Source of the DNA: Flavobacterium sp. Sd200
GTDB taxonomy: Bacteria; Bacteroidota; Bacteroidia; Flavobacteriales; Flavobacteriaceae
NCBI RefSeq assembly: GCF_009826935.1
Contig: NZ_WUMN01000001.1
Coordinates: forward strand, 620,001 to 684,000
Direction of reading: 5' to 3'
Length of the DNA stretch: 64,000 bases
The notes beneath the pieces are model-generated. The model was not told where the DNA came from. It ran no database searches and was given only the letters and a program-made list of their open reading frames with translations. Made by a program: the position numbers and the translations under genes. Shown piece after piece: positions 7,966-15,476 of the stretch (position 1 is the stretch's first letter; each line of letters begins with the position of its first letter).

Positions 7966-8556
7966 TTAAATTTTTGCCACATCAGCGGCGTTAACCCAAT
8001 ATTTGGTAGGTATCCATGCAGTAAACCAACCGCTATACTCAACAACATAGCTTGTTTTAGCGGGATTAGATACTGACACTATTGTTCCGATCTCACTACC
8101 ATAGTTAAAGGTGGTAGCGTAGCTGCCAGGACTAAAAGTGTTATTTGCAAGGCTTATCACAGAATTTACAGCCACACCATTGGTACGGTTTGCCATTACT
8201 CGCGTGCCAACGGTCAAAGCACTGTTATTTATATCGGCTGTGGTTCGGTAAGCGGCCAGTGTTATTTGCGTTACACCTTTTTTAGCTTTCAATGCGGCTT
8301 CAGTCTGCGAACCAAAAATGCCATCAGCCGTAACACCTAACAGGGTTTGAAGCTGCTTAACCTCATTGCCGGTACTGCCTTTTTTAAGCAACAGGCTGTT
8401 GTTTAGCGTTGGCGTTGTTGCAACAGGTGTTGTTGGTTGTGTTGTAATGGGTTCTATGTTTTCAACCGGCACACTCTTTTTTTTAAGCAGGCCATAGGCA
8501 ATGGCAGTTAAACCCAAACCGCCAATAACGAGGTATTGAGTTTTTACGCCTTTCAT
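7966..8556 (-). CDS. Peptidoglycan-binding domain protein with membrane anchor
   Basis: The product has 196 residues: an N-terminal membrane helix (residues 6-24), a Pro/Thr linker, and a PG_binding_1 domain (KKGSTGNEVKQLQTLLG...ADGIFGSQTEAALK). The remaining ~90-residue C-terminal domain is SH3-like in flavour, with VGTRVMANRTNGV and IVSVSN...VEYSGWF segments. It overlaps the M23 gene by four bases. It probably anchors the virion or lysis machinery to the cell wall. Confidence 0.85.
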   Translation of the reverse strand: MKGVKTQYLVIGGLGLTAIAYGLLKKKSVPVENIEPITTQPTTPVATTPTLNNSLLLKKGSTGNEVKQLQTLLGVTADGIFGSQTEAALKAKKGVTQITLAAYRTTADINNSALTVGTRVMANRTNGVAVNSVISLANNTFSPGSYATTFNYGSEIGTIVSVSNPAKTSYVVEYSGWFTAWIPTKYWVNAADVAKI

Positions 8557-9050
8557 ACATTGAACATGTTAGTTGGATCTATTAATACACCGGCACTATT
8601 GCGAACCTCAAAATGAACGTGGTTCTGCATTGCTGCACCATGTTTTGCAGTGATGTTTTGCGCAACGCCTATTTTTTGTCCGGCTGTTACCTGCTTACCC
8701 ATTACCACAGTAGGGCTTAGGTAAAACATTTTTACCTCATACTCTGCATTTTTGATAAGGATGCCCGTGTAGCTAAGATCATCTTTATAAGGATAAGCAA
8801 CACGTACAGCAGTACCGGATATAGGAGCAAATATATCCTGACCAGGAGTTGCCAAGACATCTACACCACTGTGCTTCCTTGTGTTCCCTGATCGATGCGC
8901 GCCAAATGCACCACTACCTAACGGATCATATCCGCGGAACTTCATATTTTTTGTTACTGGAGTAAAAACCTTTTTATTTTTCATAAGTAGTATTATAATT
9001 ATCAGTGCTGCTGTGCCACCTGCTATTAGGTAAATATTTTTGGTAGCCAT
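8553..9050 (-). CDS. M23 family metallopeptidase with membrane anchor
   Basis: The product has 165 residues from the ATG at 9050; a longer reading starts inside the lipoprotein gene. It has a membrane helix (IYLIAGGTAALIIIILLM), then a LytM/M23 domain with the zinc ligands HSGVDVLATPGQ (HxxxD) and HVHFEV (HxH). It should cleave peptide cross-bridges in peptidoglycan, for entry (if in the virion) or release. It lies between the peptidoglycan-binding protein and the lipoprotein/spanin candidate. Confidence 0.88.
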   Translation of the reverse strand: MATKNIYLIAGGTAALIIIILLMKNKKVFTPVTKNMKFRGYDPLGSGAFGAHRSGNTRKHSGVDVLATPGQDIFAPISGTAVRVAYPYKDDLSYTGILIKNAEYEVKMFYLSPTVVMGKQVTAGQKIGVAQNITAKHGAAMQNHVHFEVRNSAGVLIDPTNMFNV

Positions 9051-9580
9051 GTTGTTCGTTTTAAATAGGCTCTTACTATAAAAAATGCTGCCGCAGCCCA
9101 ACCAAACCACGCGCTATATTTCATATACGTTGGGGTATATGGCACAGGGTTGTTCCTGGTAATGGTTACAGTAACCGTGCGTGTGCTGGCCTTGGCAACA
9201 TTTGTTTTTTCGTTTTTAGTTTCGGCAAGCCTTGTGTACATTACAAGTAGCTTGTTGTATTTATCGTAATAAATGCCATAGCCATTATTGCCGGAAGTTT
9301 TTTGCGTGTTTAGCCCTGCTAATGCACGGTCTACAGCCTCTTGGCACACACTATCACATTCAGGCTTTGTTGTTCTTATGCCGCCTATGTAGGCTTTGAG
9401 GCTGTCTATAATAGCGAGGTTACGATCTGTTACAGCACTGGAGTCACGGCTTGTAGTGCTTACATCGCTTGTGGCTTTGTCTATGCCGGGCATAGGCTTA
9501 CGGCCGCAGCTTACCATGAATGCCAGTAAAAGCAGAAAAAGAAACCAACAAACCACAGATCGGTTAAAATATTTTTCCAT
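9026..9580 (-). CDS. Lipoprotein with C-terminal membrane helix, spanin-like candidate
   Basis: The product has 184 residues. A signal sequence ends in a lipobox (LLAFMVSCGRK) for outer-membrane lipidation. A helical region with two Cys (CDSVC) follows, and near the C-terminus a hydrophobic segment (YSAWFGWAAAAFFIVRAYL) could span the inner membrane. One chain joining both membranes is the layout of a unimolecular spanin. It is next to holin-like genes and the M23 enzyme, which supports a lysis role. It overlaps the M23 gene by 25 bases. It could also be a virion lipoprotein. Confidence 0.6.
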   Translation of the reverse strand: MEKYFNRSVVCWFLFLLLLAFMVSCGRKPMPGIDKATSDVSTTSRDSSAVTDRNLAIIDSLKAYIGGIRTTKPECDSVCQEAVDRALAGLNTQKTSGNNGYGIYYDKYNKLLVMYTRLAETKNEKTNVAKASTRTVTVTITRNNPVPYTPTYMKYSAWFGWAAAAFFIVRAYLKRTTWLPKIFT

Positions 9581-9924
9581 TATTCTATCTTATTTTTAGC
9601 GGCATTAAATGCCACGTCGATTAATGCTTCTATTTTTGAATGTATCAGAGTGTCCATGCTCCCTGCAAGGCTACACATCATGTATGTAAAAAAGGTATTG
9701 AAGTGTAGAAACTGATTGAGTACCGCATAAACAACAAAGGCTATAAAGAATGATGAAAACGCCTCTACAAGCATTGTTTTAAGGGTTATCTTGATACCCT
9801 TTTTGTTTTGGTTTATCATCTTGTAGACAGATCCAGCCATTACAGCCGATAAGAATGAAGCTGCCTCAATCCATTCTTTTGGCACCGGGCGTATATAATC
9901 AAGTGGGTTCTTCATTCTGTACAT
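9580..9924 (-). CDS. Holin-like small membrane protein
   Basis: The product has 114 residues from 9924 (or 111 from the ATG at 9915). There are three likely hydrophobic segments: AASFLSAVMAGSVYKM, AFSSFFIAFVVYAVL and a shorter TYMMCSLAGSM. Basic residues lie between them. The gene is directly upstream of the lipoprotein/spanin candidate (stop and start overlap by one base) and follows a second small membrane protein. Holin or antiholin is inferred from size, topology and position; sequence families of holins are too diverse to confirm it. Confidence 0.6.
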   Translation of the reverse strand: MYRMKNPLDYIRPVPKEWIEAASFLSAVMAGSVYKMINQNKKGIKITLKTMLVEAFSSFFIAFVVYAVLNQFLHFNTFFTYMMCSLAGSMDTLIHSKIEALIDVAFNAAKNKIE

Positions 9925-10162
9925 GGTCTAATTTTCCTATGCGCTTTAACCGTTGTTTCTCTACTTTTCTGTAGCTTGGAGGCTCTTTTTTTATCAGTAC
10001 TACTGTCATGAAAAGTGCCACCATCCTGAACACATGAACATAGTAGGAGGGAAGCCCGGCATCTTTTACGATCTCACTAAACAAACCAATAAACATTTCC
10101 GCACTGCCTGCCAAGGCCAGTAACACTGGCAATAGCCAGTTTCTAAATTTTGCTAACAACAT
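9899..10162 (-). CDS. Second holin/antiholin-like membrane protein
   Basis: The product has 87 residues from the ATG at 10162, which lies two bases past the upstream stop; a GTG at 10201 would add 13 residues. There are two hydrophobic segments (NWLLPVLLALAGSAEMFIGLF and HVFRMVALFMTVVLI) and a long basic tail. It overlaps the next holin-like gene by up to 26 bases. Paired overlapping small membrane genes before a spanin-like lipoprotein resemble a holin/antiholin pair. Confidence 0.55.
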   Translation of the reverse strand: MLLAKFRNWLLPVLLALAGSAEMFIGLFSEIVKDAGLPSYYVHVFRMVALFMTVVLIKKEPPSYRKVEKQRLKRIGKLDHVQNEEPT

Positions 10163-10164
10163 AT

Positions 10165-10536
10165 CTAATTGCTTATTGGTTGTAATTGGGTTACTTTCCA
10201 CTCCGTTTCAGAAGTTTTTGTGTAGATCAACGTGAAATTTACCGGGGCGGTAGGGTACTCTTCATTCAGATGTTCAACATCCACATTTTGTGTTGGTGGT
10301 ATGCTCGCTGCAATTTCTTCCGGCGTGGCACTTTCGTACCAGGTATTGCTTGTTGTGTTAAACTTGGGCTTAACCATCGTTACCGTTCTTTTTACAGTAG
10401 TATAACATCCGCTAAAGGGTTCAACAATGCTGCCGGTTACTTCGTCGAATGTTGTGCAATCATAAGTAGTGTATATGGCCTGAGCATTGCAGCACATACC
10501 TGCCAAAAGGACTAAAAAAATGAGTAGTTTTTTCAT
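10165..10536 (-). CDS. Secreted protein of unknown function in the late operon
   Basis: The product has 123 residues with a Sec signal peptide (KLLIFLVLLAGMCCNAQA). The mature part is beta-rich with four Cys or fewer and repeats of Thr and Val. No family recognised. It is the first of three consecutive genes (to 13034) whose products carry Sec signals, which is unusual for phage structural genes. Confidence 0.65.
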   Translation of the reverse strand: MKKLLIFLVLLAGMCCNAQAIYTTYDCTTFDEVTGSIVEPFSGCYTTVKRTVTMVKPKFNTTSNTWYESATPEEIAASIPPTQNVDVEHLNEEYPTAPVNFTLIYTKTSETEWKVTQLQPISN

Positions 10537-10542
10537 AACTAT

Positions 10543-12150
10543 TTAGTTTACAGTTTCTTTATCGTACGTTATCTTAAAGTATTTTTGTGCCATGACATCG
10601 GCAGATACAGTAAGCTGATAGGCAACAACTATGTACATGCCTGTATTGAGCGGCCAGTTCTCACTTTGATAATTACCCAGTGGCGCGAAGCTTTCTCGGC
10701 TTCCCTGAAAGTTCAGGGAGTACACCCGGCCTCCAGTAAGGTAAAATGCCCTGTCCAACCCAATCATTCCCTCTCCGTTCGCGCTTGCCTGTATGGTACA
10801 CAATGAACTGCCCGAAATAGCAGCGGTAGGGCTTGCATATATCCGTACGGTGCGGTTTCCGGTTCCTGATACTTTGAATTGTCCATCAATCTTTAGAACT
10901 CCATTAGAAAGGCTATTTGCCGGAAAAAAGTAAGTCCTGATTAGCGTATTGGTGGTAGTTCCGGTAAAGTCAGTGTATTGGGTAACGTCGCATACTTTTA
11001 CACCGGATACCGAAGTCAAAGCCGCATTTACCTGTTGATTTACATATATCTCGTTGGTAACTGCTGTGGTATTACTTGTAGTGATCGCTGTAGCTACGTT
11101 TAGACCTGTTTGAGTTCCAGTCCAGGTATTGCCGCCAGTTTTTAAAGCTGCGTTCTGTATATTTAGCGTTGCATTTCCTGTGGCAGTGGCGTTTGTAACG
11201 GTAGTGGTAAAACCGCTGCTGTTCGTAAGCTTTATGCCTTCAGCATTTAATTCTGTCTTACGGGCTGTGATACTCGCATCCTGAATGGTTATTGGCTTAG
11301 TAGTCGTAGAACCTGCCTCTGTAACACTTTGCAGCGTGCTTACCGGCTGAACTGTGCTATTTGTAGCCGGTACAAGATTAGAGCCTACTAATTGCGTTCC
11401 ACCACCGCCATACGTGCCTGGTGTACCCACGAACTGAACCATGTATAGGTTTCCTGACTGTGTATAGGAAAAATAGTAAACAGATGTTGAGCTGCTTAAA
11501 TTTCTAACGGCACTATTGGCGGCTACTAAGTAATTGCCATCGGACAGCGTGCCCAGTGGTATTGTTACCGTGTTAGGATCATTGGTAATATCTTCAACCG
11601 TTGTTTGCTGTATTGACAGTAGTTTTAAATTGGCAGCTGTAACTGCTGTACCACCCTGACCCCATGAACCTGCACCGCCTAAAAATGCAAAAATGTATGT
11701 TTTTCTAAGCGTAGTATCTCCAAAAACATTGCTGCTAACAGTAAATTGAAGTAAAAGAGGGCTTTCATCGGCAGCGACAACAAAAGGCGTTGTGCCTGCA
11801 CGCAAATTGGTTCGGCTGTTTAGGGCTGTCAAAGCAAGGGTTGCGCTAAAATCTGCACCCGGTGTCATTGCATAATTGCGATAACTGCCTTTAACTCCAG
11901 TTATACAGTTTATCCAACCTGTAGACGTTTTGATATATAATTTTGGATTTTCAGGATCACTTATATCTGTACTGAATACCCCTGTAAAAGCATTATGAAG
12001 CGCGGCACGGCCTGCTGAACCATTATGCCTGAATCTATCATCAAGCGGCTGATCATCCTGCAAATTAAAGCCTGTCGGCAGCGTAACACCGCCTTGCGCA
12101 AATGCAGTAAGGGTAAAAAGGCCAATGAGTATGTATATAAACTTTTTCAT
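10543..12150 (-). CDS. Large Sec-exported spike/fibre-like protein
   Basis: The product has 535 residues and a signal peptide ending in TAFAQ. A short GF/D-rich segment, then 'S-T-G-W-I-N' resembles the N-terminal part of Bacteroidetes tail-fibre or adhesin proteins. The middle is Thr/Asn/Ser-rich with repetitive beta-strands (ATATGNATLNIQNAAL), typical of trimeric fibres. The last ~120 residues form a separate beta domain. Together with the next upstream gene it is the best candidate for a receptor-binding spike. A surface adhesin expressed by the lysogen is the alternative. Confidence 0.6.
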   Translation of the reverse strand: MKKFIYILIGLFTLTAFAQGGVTLPTGFNLQDDQPLDDRFRHNGSAGRAALHNAFTGVFSTDISDPENPKLYIKTSTGWINCITGVKGSYRNYAMTPGADFSATLALTALNSRTNLRAGTTPFVVAADESPLLLQFTVSSNVFGDTTLRKTYIFAFLGGAGSWGQGGTAVTAANLKLLSIQQTTVEDITNDPNTVTIPLGTLSDGNYLVAANSAVRNLSSSTSVYYFSYTQSGNLYMVQFVGTPGTYGGGGTQLVGSNLVPATNSTVQPVSTLQSVTEAGSTTTKPITIQDASITARKTELNAEGIKLTNSSGFTTTVTNATATGNATLNIQNAALKTGGNTWTGTQTGLNVATAITTSNTTAVTNEIYVNQQVNAALTSVSGVKVCDVTQYTDFTGTTTNTLIRTYFFPANSLSNGVLKIDGQFKVSGTGNRTVRIYASPTAAISGSSLCTIQASANGEGMIGLDRAFYLTGGRVYSLNFQGSRESFAPLGNYQSENWPLNTGMYIVVAYQLTVSADVMAQKYFKITYDKETVN

Positions 12151-13034
12151 TAGTTTGTCCTGTAGTTTTGATTGGTTAAAGTTTTAGGTAACCTTGTGCG
12201 CTTCGCATATACAGTGGCTGTAGTGCCGTCCTGTAGCGTTATAGTAATAGACTTTGTGTAGAACTCTGTCGTTCCGTTATTCCAGGCACCTTCAGTTTGC
12301 TCAAAATTGTTTTGGTCATACACTTTGCCTGTAGAATTGGTGGTGAACACCCACACATATTGCGCTGATGGGCTTAGAGGCCGTGTCATGGCTCCGGAAG
12401 CCTGTATAAACTTTTGTAGTCCTGCATCGGCACTAATCGCAGCATAGGTGGTAAAATCATCCGTAGCACTAATACCCATCCACTGTGGTACATGCCCGGT
12501 ATATGTTGCACTTTTACTTTCATTGGTAACAACGCTCAGGCGGTTGTAGGTCATTGACAGAGTAAATGTCGTGGTAGCTGTCCTGCTGCCTCCGGCTGCG
12601 GTTCTGTTGCCGGTATTAATGTTTGCAAGCACAGAGCCAATGCCCTGATTAATACTCGCTGCTGTAAACTGATCGCTATTGCTCGCAATGTTGTAGGTTA
12701 CCGTAACGGGTACAGATACACCTTTTTCGCCAAAGGTTGGGCTAACACTAATTGTAGAAACATTGTTAGTGTAGTCCAAGGCCAGTGTAAACCAGGTGTT
12801 GCCATCGTTATACTCAAGCCTGCCCGTTGTAGCGTTTATCTGTGTGCGGCCTTTTAACGGTAGGTTAGGGTAGAGGGCATCATGGTTGCCGGTGGGCAAA
12901 ACGGTAGCGGTAGTAAACCACATACCGCCCATATACTTGTTTGCCCTGTTTACGTTACCCTGGCTGTCGATCGTTTGCCCTATGGCAAAAAAGCTAACGA
13001 TAAACAGGCACAGGGTTAATATTTTTGTTTTCAT
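12150..13034 (-). CDS. Sec-exported spike-like protein
   Basis: The product has 294 residues from the ATG at 13034, which directly precedes a clear signal peptide (KTKILTLCLFIVSFFAIGQ) and lies four bases after the upstream stop; a longer frame overlaps the upstream gene and is not accepted. The mature N-terminus contains a 'T-G-R-L-E-Y-N-D-G-N-T-W' segment, similar in style to the STGWIN region of the following gene, then beta-rich Thr/Asn sequence. Likely partner of the 535-residue protein. Stop and next start overlap by one base. Confidence 0.65.
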   Translation of the reverse strand: MKTKILTLCLFIVSFFAIGQTIDSQGNVNRANKYMGGMWFTTATVLPTGNHDALYPNLPLKGRTQINATTGRLEYNDGNTWFTLALDYTNNVSTISVSPTFGEKGVSVPVTVTYNIASNSDQFTAASINQGIGSVLANINTGNRTAAGGSRTATTTFTLSMTYNRLSVVTNESKSATYTGHVPQWMGISATDDFTTYAAISADAGLQKFIQASGAMTRPLSPSAQYVWVFTTNSTGKVYDQNNFEQTEGAWNNGTTEFYTKSITITLQDGTTATVYAKRTRLPKTLTNQNYRTN

Positions 13035-13038
13035 GGGG

Positions 13039-13308
13039 TTAAGGTTTTTTGAAAAAGATTGTGTGTACTTCGCCTGCATAAACATCATAGGCGTTGAGCC
13101 TGCCTGCTGCTGAAGTAAAATCGAAATCAGTATTTTTTGTGTTGCCGTTGCAGGTTGCCGTAACAATTTCGGTAGCACCTACAAGGGCGGCATGTTGCAA
13201 GTTGTTAGCATCGGCCAGTATGGTAACTTTTATGCTGTTAAGCCCGGAACCGGCACCGCCACCGCCACCCAACATTATAAATCCGTCAATGCTTGTTCCT
13301 ATTGTCAT
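13039..13308 (-). CDS. Small Gly-rich late protein
   Basis: The product has 89 residues. Near the N-terminus a GGGGGAGSGLNS stretch contains the Gly-Leu-Asn-Ser motif that recurs in other late proteins. The rest reads as a beta-sandwich of about 70 residues. No signal or membrane segment. Its start overlaps the -1 frame extension of the upstream gene. Function unknown; probably structural. Confidence 0.6.
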   Translation of the reverse strand: MTIGTSIDGFIMLGGGGGAGSGLNSIKVTILADANNLQHAALVGATEIVTATCNGNTKNTDFDFTSAAGRLNAYDVYAGEVHTIFFKKP

Positions 13309-13398
13309 GGTGTTTGTAGATCATGTAACCTGCATAAAGGGCGGCTACCACCCCGCCCAATATGAGGTATGTTGTTATGGGATTTGCTTTTTTTTTAA
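13286..13398 (-). other. -1 frameshift extension encoding a transmembrane tail
   Basis: On the coding strand nine A and a G (13396-13387) contain the heptamer A AAA AAG in the reading frame of the lysozyme-like gene, the canonical bacterial -1 slippery site. Shifting there continues as ANPITTYLILGGVVAALYAG plus a short basic tail and stops at 13286. This is a membrane helix with the same look as its neighbours. The extension has no ATG of its own before the helix. A GC hairpin (GGGCGG/CCGCCC, 13339-13358) lies 28 bases after the slip site. A homopolymer error in the assembly would give the same fusion. Confidence 0.6.
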
Positions 13399-13845
13399 AG
13401 GCTTTCCAAGTATCTCTAATGCATCCTGATAATCATCATCCGTAATATATGTGGTAACGTCTGCATTGTTTTCCATCCTGATAATAACCTTACATATAGC
13501 TACAAGGCTTTCTTCAGTAAGTTCAAATACTGCTGTTGGCAATACGCCCAAAGAATTTGAAACAAACCTTATATAGTTAGCGGTGTTGTTCTCTATGGCC
13601 GGAGAAAATTCTTCAATAAGCCCGGCAATGGTGTTGTTGCCTTTGGTTATGTCGGTAATTATATCACGCATTAGCGCGCGAATGCCGTATCTGAGTTCAT
13701 AGAATTGCTCAAACCGTTTATCTTTGCTTAGGGAATGCGGTATTTTACCCTCCCAATCAATAGAGGTTCTAACAAGGTTACCAGGATTATTATTCCTTAA
13801 ACCAAGTGTCAGTTTCTCCCTGTTTAAATAACTCTTATATGCCAT
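13375..13845 (-). CDS. Lysozyme-like virion protein (NNNPGN family), probable frameshifted form
   Basis: The product has 156 residues. The N-terminus has the LGLRNNNPGNLVRT signature, then YGIRALMRDIITDI and a TIAGLIEEFSP segment. This pattern belongs to lysozyme-like virion or 'structural P5' proteins of many phages; they cut peptidoglycan during entry or release. The zero-frame product ends soon after PLKKKQIP. A -1 shift at the A9G run would add a C-terminal membrane anchor (see 13286-13398). Start overlaps the upstream stop by one base. Confidence 0.8.
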   Translation of the reverse strand: MAYKSYLNREKLTLGLRNNNPGNLVRTSIDWEGKIPHSLSKDKRFEQFYELRYGIRALMRDIITDITKGNNTIAGLIEEFSPAIENNTANYIRFVSNSLGVLPTAVFELTEESLVAICKVIIRMENNADVTTYITDDDYQDALEILGKPLKKKQIP

Positions 13846-14309
13846 TATACTACTACCATTACGGCGGATTTTCCTAACCCTGTTTTTGCTTTTGCTTTTG
13901 TTGCGCCTGTGCGCGTTGGTTTAGGCTTACTTTTGTCTGCCATTGCTACACCTGCAAGCAGCGCAATTGCTGCCGCAGCCCAAACCCAATTGTAGTTTTT
14001 TTTTACAGGCGGTTTTGTTGTGCCGCTTATTACCAGTGCCGGGTCTACCTGCAATTGCACTATAGATGGTACTGCTGTAGCCGCAAAGCTTTGTGTGCTG
14101 TAGCCATAAGCAGAAATCTCAATACGTGACGTACTGGAGAGTGCTGAAATGGTATAAGAACCGTCCGGCTCTGCCCAAACATCTGCAATAGTAAGCCCAC
14201 CTGGGACCGATGGTTTTTCGGTAATAACTACCGGATGCCCCATAGGGTCACCCAAACCGATTGGCTCGCCAAATTCGTCTAATACTTTACCTCTTATTGT
14301 ATATGGCAT
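13845..14309 (-). CDS. Carboxypeptidase-regulatory-like domain with C-terminal membrane helix
   Basis: The product has 154 residues. The first ~85 residues form a CarboxypepD_reg-like beta-sandwich (YTIRGKVLDEFGEPI...DGSYTISAL...YSTQSF). A membrane helix follows (YNWVWAAAAIALLAGVAMA), then a Lys/Thr-rich basic tail with GLGKS. The topology is the reverse of most neighbours, with the anchor at the C-terminus. Probably a membrane-attached virion protein. Confidence 0.72.
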   Translation of the reverse strand: MPYTIRGKVLDEFGEPIGLGDPMGHPVVITEKPSVPGGLTIADVWAEPDGSYTISALSSTSRIEISAYGYSTQSFAATAVPSIVQLQVDPALVISGTTKPPVKKNYNWVWAAAAIALLAGVAMADKSKPKPTRTGATKAKAKTGLGKSAVMVVV

Positions 14310-14311
14310 GA

Positions 14312-14755
14312 TTACAGGTAGTTTAGTGATTGATATTTAAGCCTTAGTGTGTTGTATTTGCTGTCGCTTAGCTCAGTTCTAAGCCAAACTTTTAAAGGCT
14401 CCAGTGGTAAGGGTGTCAACGGCCAAAAGTTATACTGGTTGCCTGTAGTCGTGTTGTAACTTTGTTTGGCAAACTTGATTATTACCTGCTGAAATTGATA
14501 GGCATTTACATTTTTAAGGGCATCCATAATGTCCTGTTCATCGGTAAAGCTGCCTTTCATTATGTCATACAGGTTGGTAGCAACATAATCCGCATTGAAC
14601 GGTGCATTGGCAGATGAATTACCTCCGTTTCCGGTTGGGTCTTCTAAAGAGCCGGAAGTATCAGTTTTAGACCTGGTAAGGTTAATAATTACAATGACTG
14701 CAACTACACCGCTGCCAATCATTAACCACTTTTTATCTTTGTCTGTCATTTTCAT
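14312..14755 (-). CDS. Annexin-like helical protein with N-terminal membrane helix (1 of 2)
   Basis: The product has 147 residues; a second ATG lies two codons in. A membrane helix (WLMIGSGVVAVIVIINL) and Ser/Gly linker precede a helical domain. It has TDEQDIMDALKNV, FQQVIIKFAKQ and LKVWLRTELSDSKYNTLR. The pattern of acidic D-E-x-x-I-x-x-A-L plus a later W-L helix recalls an annexin repeat. The same pattern occurs in the upstream neighbour, so the two look like diverged paralogues. Confidence 0.65.
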   Translation of the reverse strand: MKMTDKDKKWLMIGSGVVAVIVIINLTRSKTDTSGSLEDPTGNGGNSSANAPFNADYVATNLYDIMKGSFTDEQDIMDALKNVNAYQFQQVIIKFAKQSYNTTTGNQYNFWPLTPLPLEPLKVWLRTELSDSKYNTLRLKYQSLNYL

Positions 14756-14760
14756 GCTTT

Positions 14761-15279
14761 TTAAAATACTCCGTTAACAAGGAATCTTAGTTCCTGTAAA
14801 TCTTCTTCATTAAACTGATCCTGTAACCATTCAACAAGGTTCATTTCATCGCCCAGGATATTGATACCTTTTCTATTTCCAAAGGAATTGTAGACCTTTA
14901 CCCATCCGTTATAGTTTAGCCCCGAAATAGCGTTCTTTACAGCTTCAAAATCGGCACCTAAGCCATACATAGCTTCATATAGTGCTGATGCCCTTGCTGC
15001 TGCCTGCCCGTCAGAAACATTGGCAGCCGGGTAGTTAGGATTAATCCCTAACTTGATAAACCTGTTTTTGAATAACCCAAAGGCGTACCACCCAATGCCT
15101 AAAACCAAGGCTGTTTTTATCATAAAAGGAATAACATCCGTTGCAATGCCGGCAGCAGCTTTTACGGCAACACTGGCATTCTCTGTAGTGCTGCCAATGG
15201 CTTTTTTGCCCTCTTCGCTGTTTAGTGCTGCAGCAACAGCCGGGTTATTTAATCCTTTTTTCTTGGTGGTACTTATCAT
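14761..15279 (-). CDS. Annexin-like helical protein with internal membrane helix (2 of 2)
   Basis: The product has 172 residues from the ATG at 15279, four bases after the upstream stop; a TTG at 15291 would overlap it. The N-terminus carries KKKGLNNPAVAAALN with the recurrent Gly-Leu-Asn motif. Then comes a helix IPFMIKTALVLGIGWYAFGLF, followed by the helical domain (ALYEAMYG, DFEAVKNAISGL, LVEWLQDQF, LQELRFLV) shared in pattern with the next gene. Likely a virion membrane protein. Confidence 0.65.
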   Translation of the reverse strand: MISTTKKKGLNNPAVAAALNSEEGKKAIGSTTENASVAVKAAAGIATDVIPFMIKTALVLGIGWYAFGLFKNRFIKLGINPNYPAANVSDGQAAARASALYEAMYGLGADFEAVKNAISGLNYNGWVKVYNSFGNRKGINILGDEMNLVEWLQDQFNEEDLQELRFLVNGVF

Positions 15280-15283
15280 GGTT

Positions 15284-15472
15284 TTATCCAAACATTGCGG
15301 TTAACATTTTCCAGTGCTTTTTAAGGCCGGCAAGTGCCTTTTTGCTTTCAGCCAGTTTGCAAATGCGTTCGCTGTCTTCGAGCGGCAGGGCTGCAACGGC
15401 CTTGAGTGTTTTTTCTCTTTGTGCCAGTTCCATAGCGTTAGCCGCAGGAACTTCTATAGTAATTTGTGCCAT
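15284..15472 (-). CDS. Small helical late protein
   Basis: The product has 62 residues. It is predicted mostly helical and charged (AMELAQREKTLKAVAALPLE, then KALAGLKKHWKM), with no membrane segment or signal. It lies four bases after the upstream stop and four bases before the next ATG, so it is part of the operon. Function unknown. Confidence 0.6.
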   Translation of the reverse strand: MAQITIEVPAANAMELAQREKTLKAVAALPLEDSERICKLAESKKALAGLKKHWKMLTAMFG

Positions 15473-15476
15473 AGTG

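Noticed and set aside
13022..13178. Longer N-terminus of the spike-like protein
   Set aside because: The extension overlaps the upstream gene in another frame; the signal peptide begins at the ATG at 13034.
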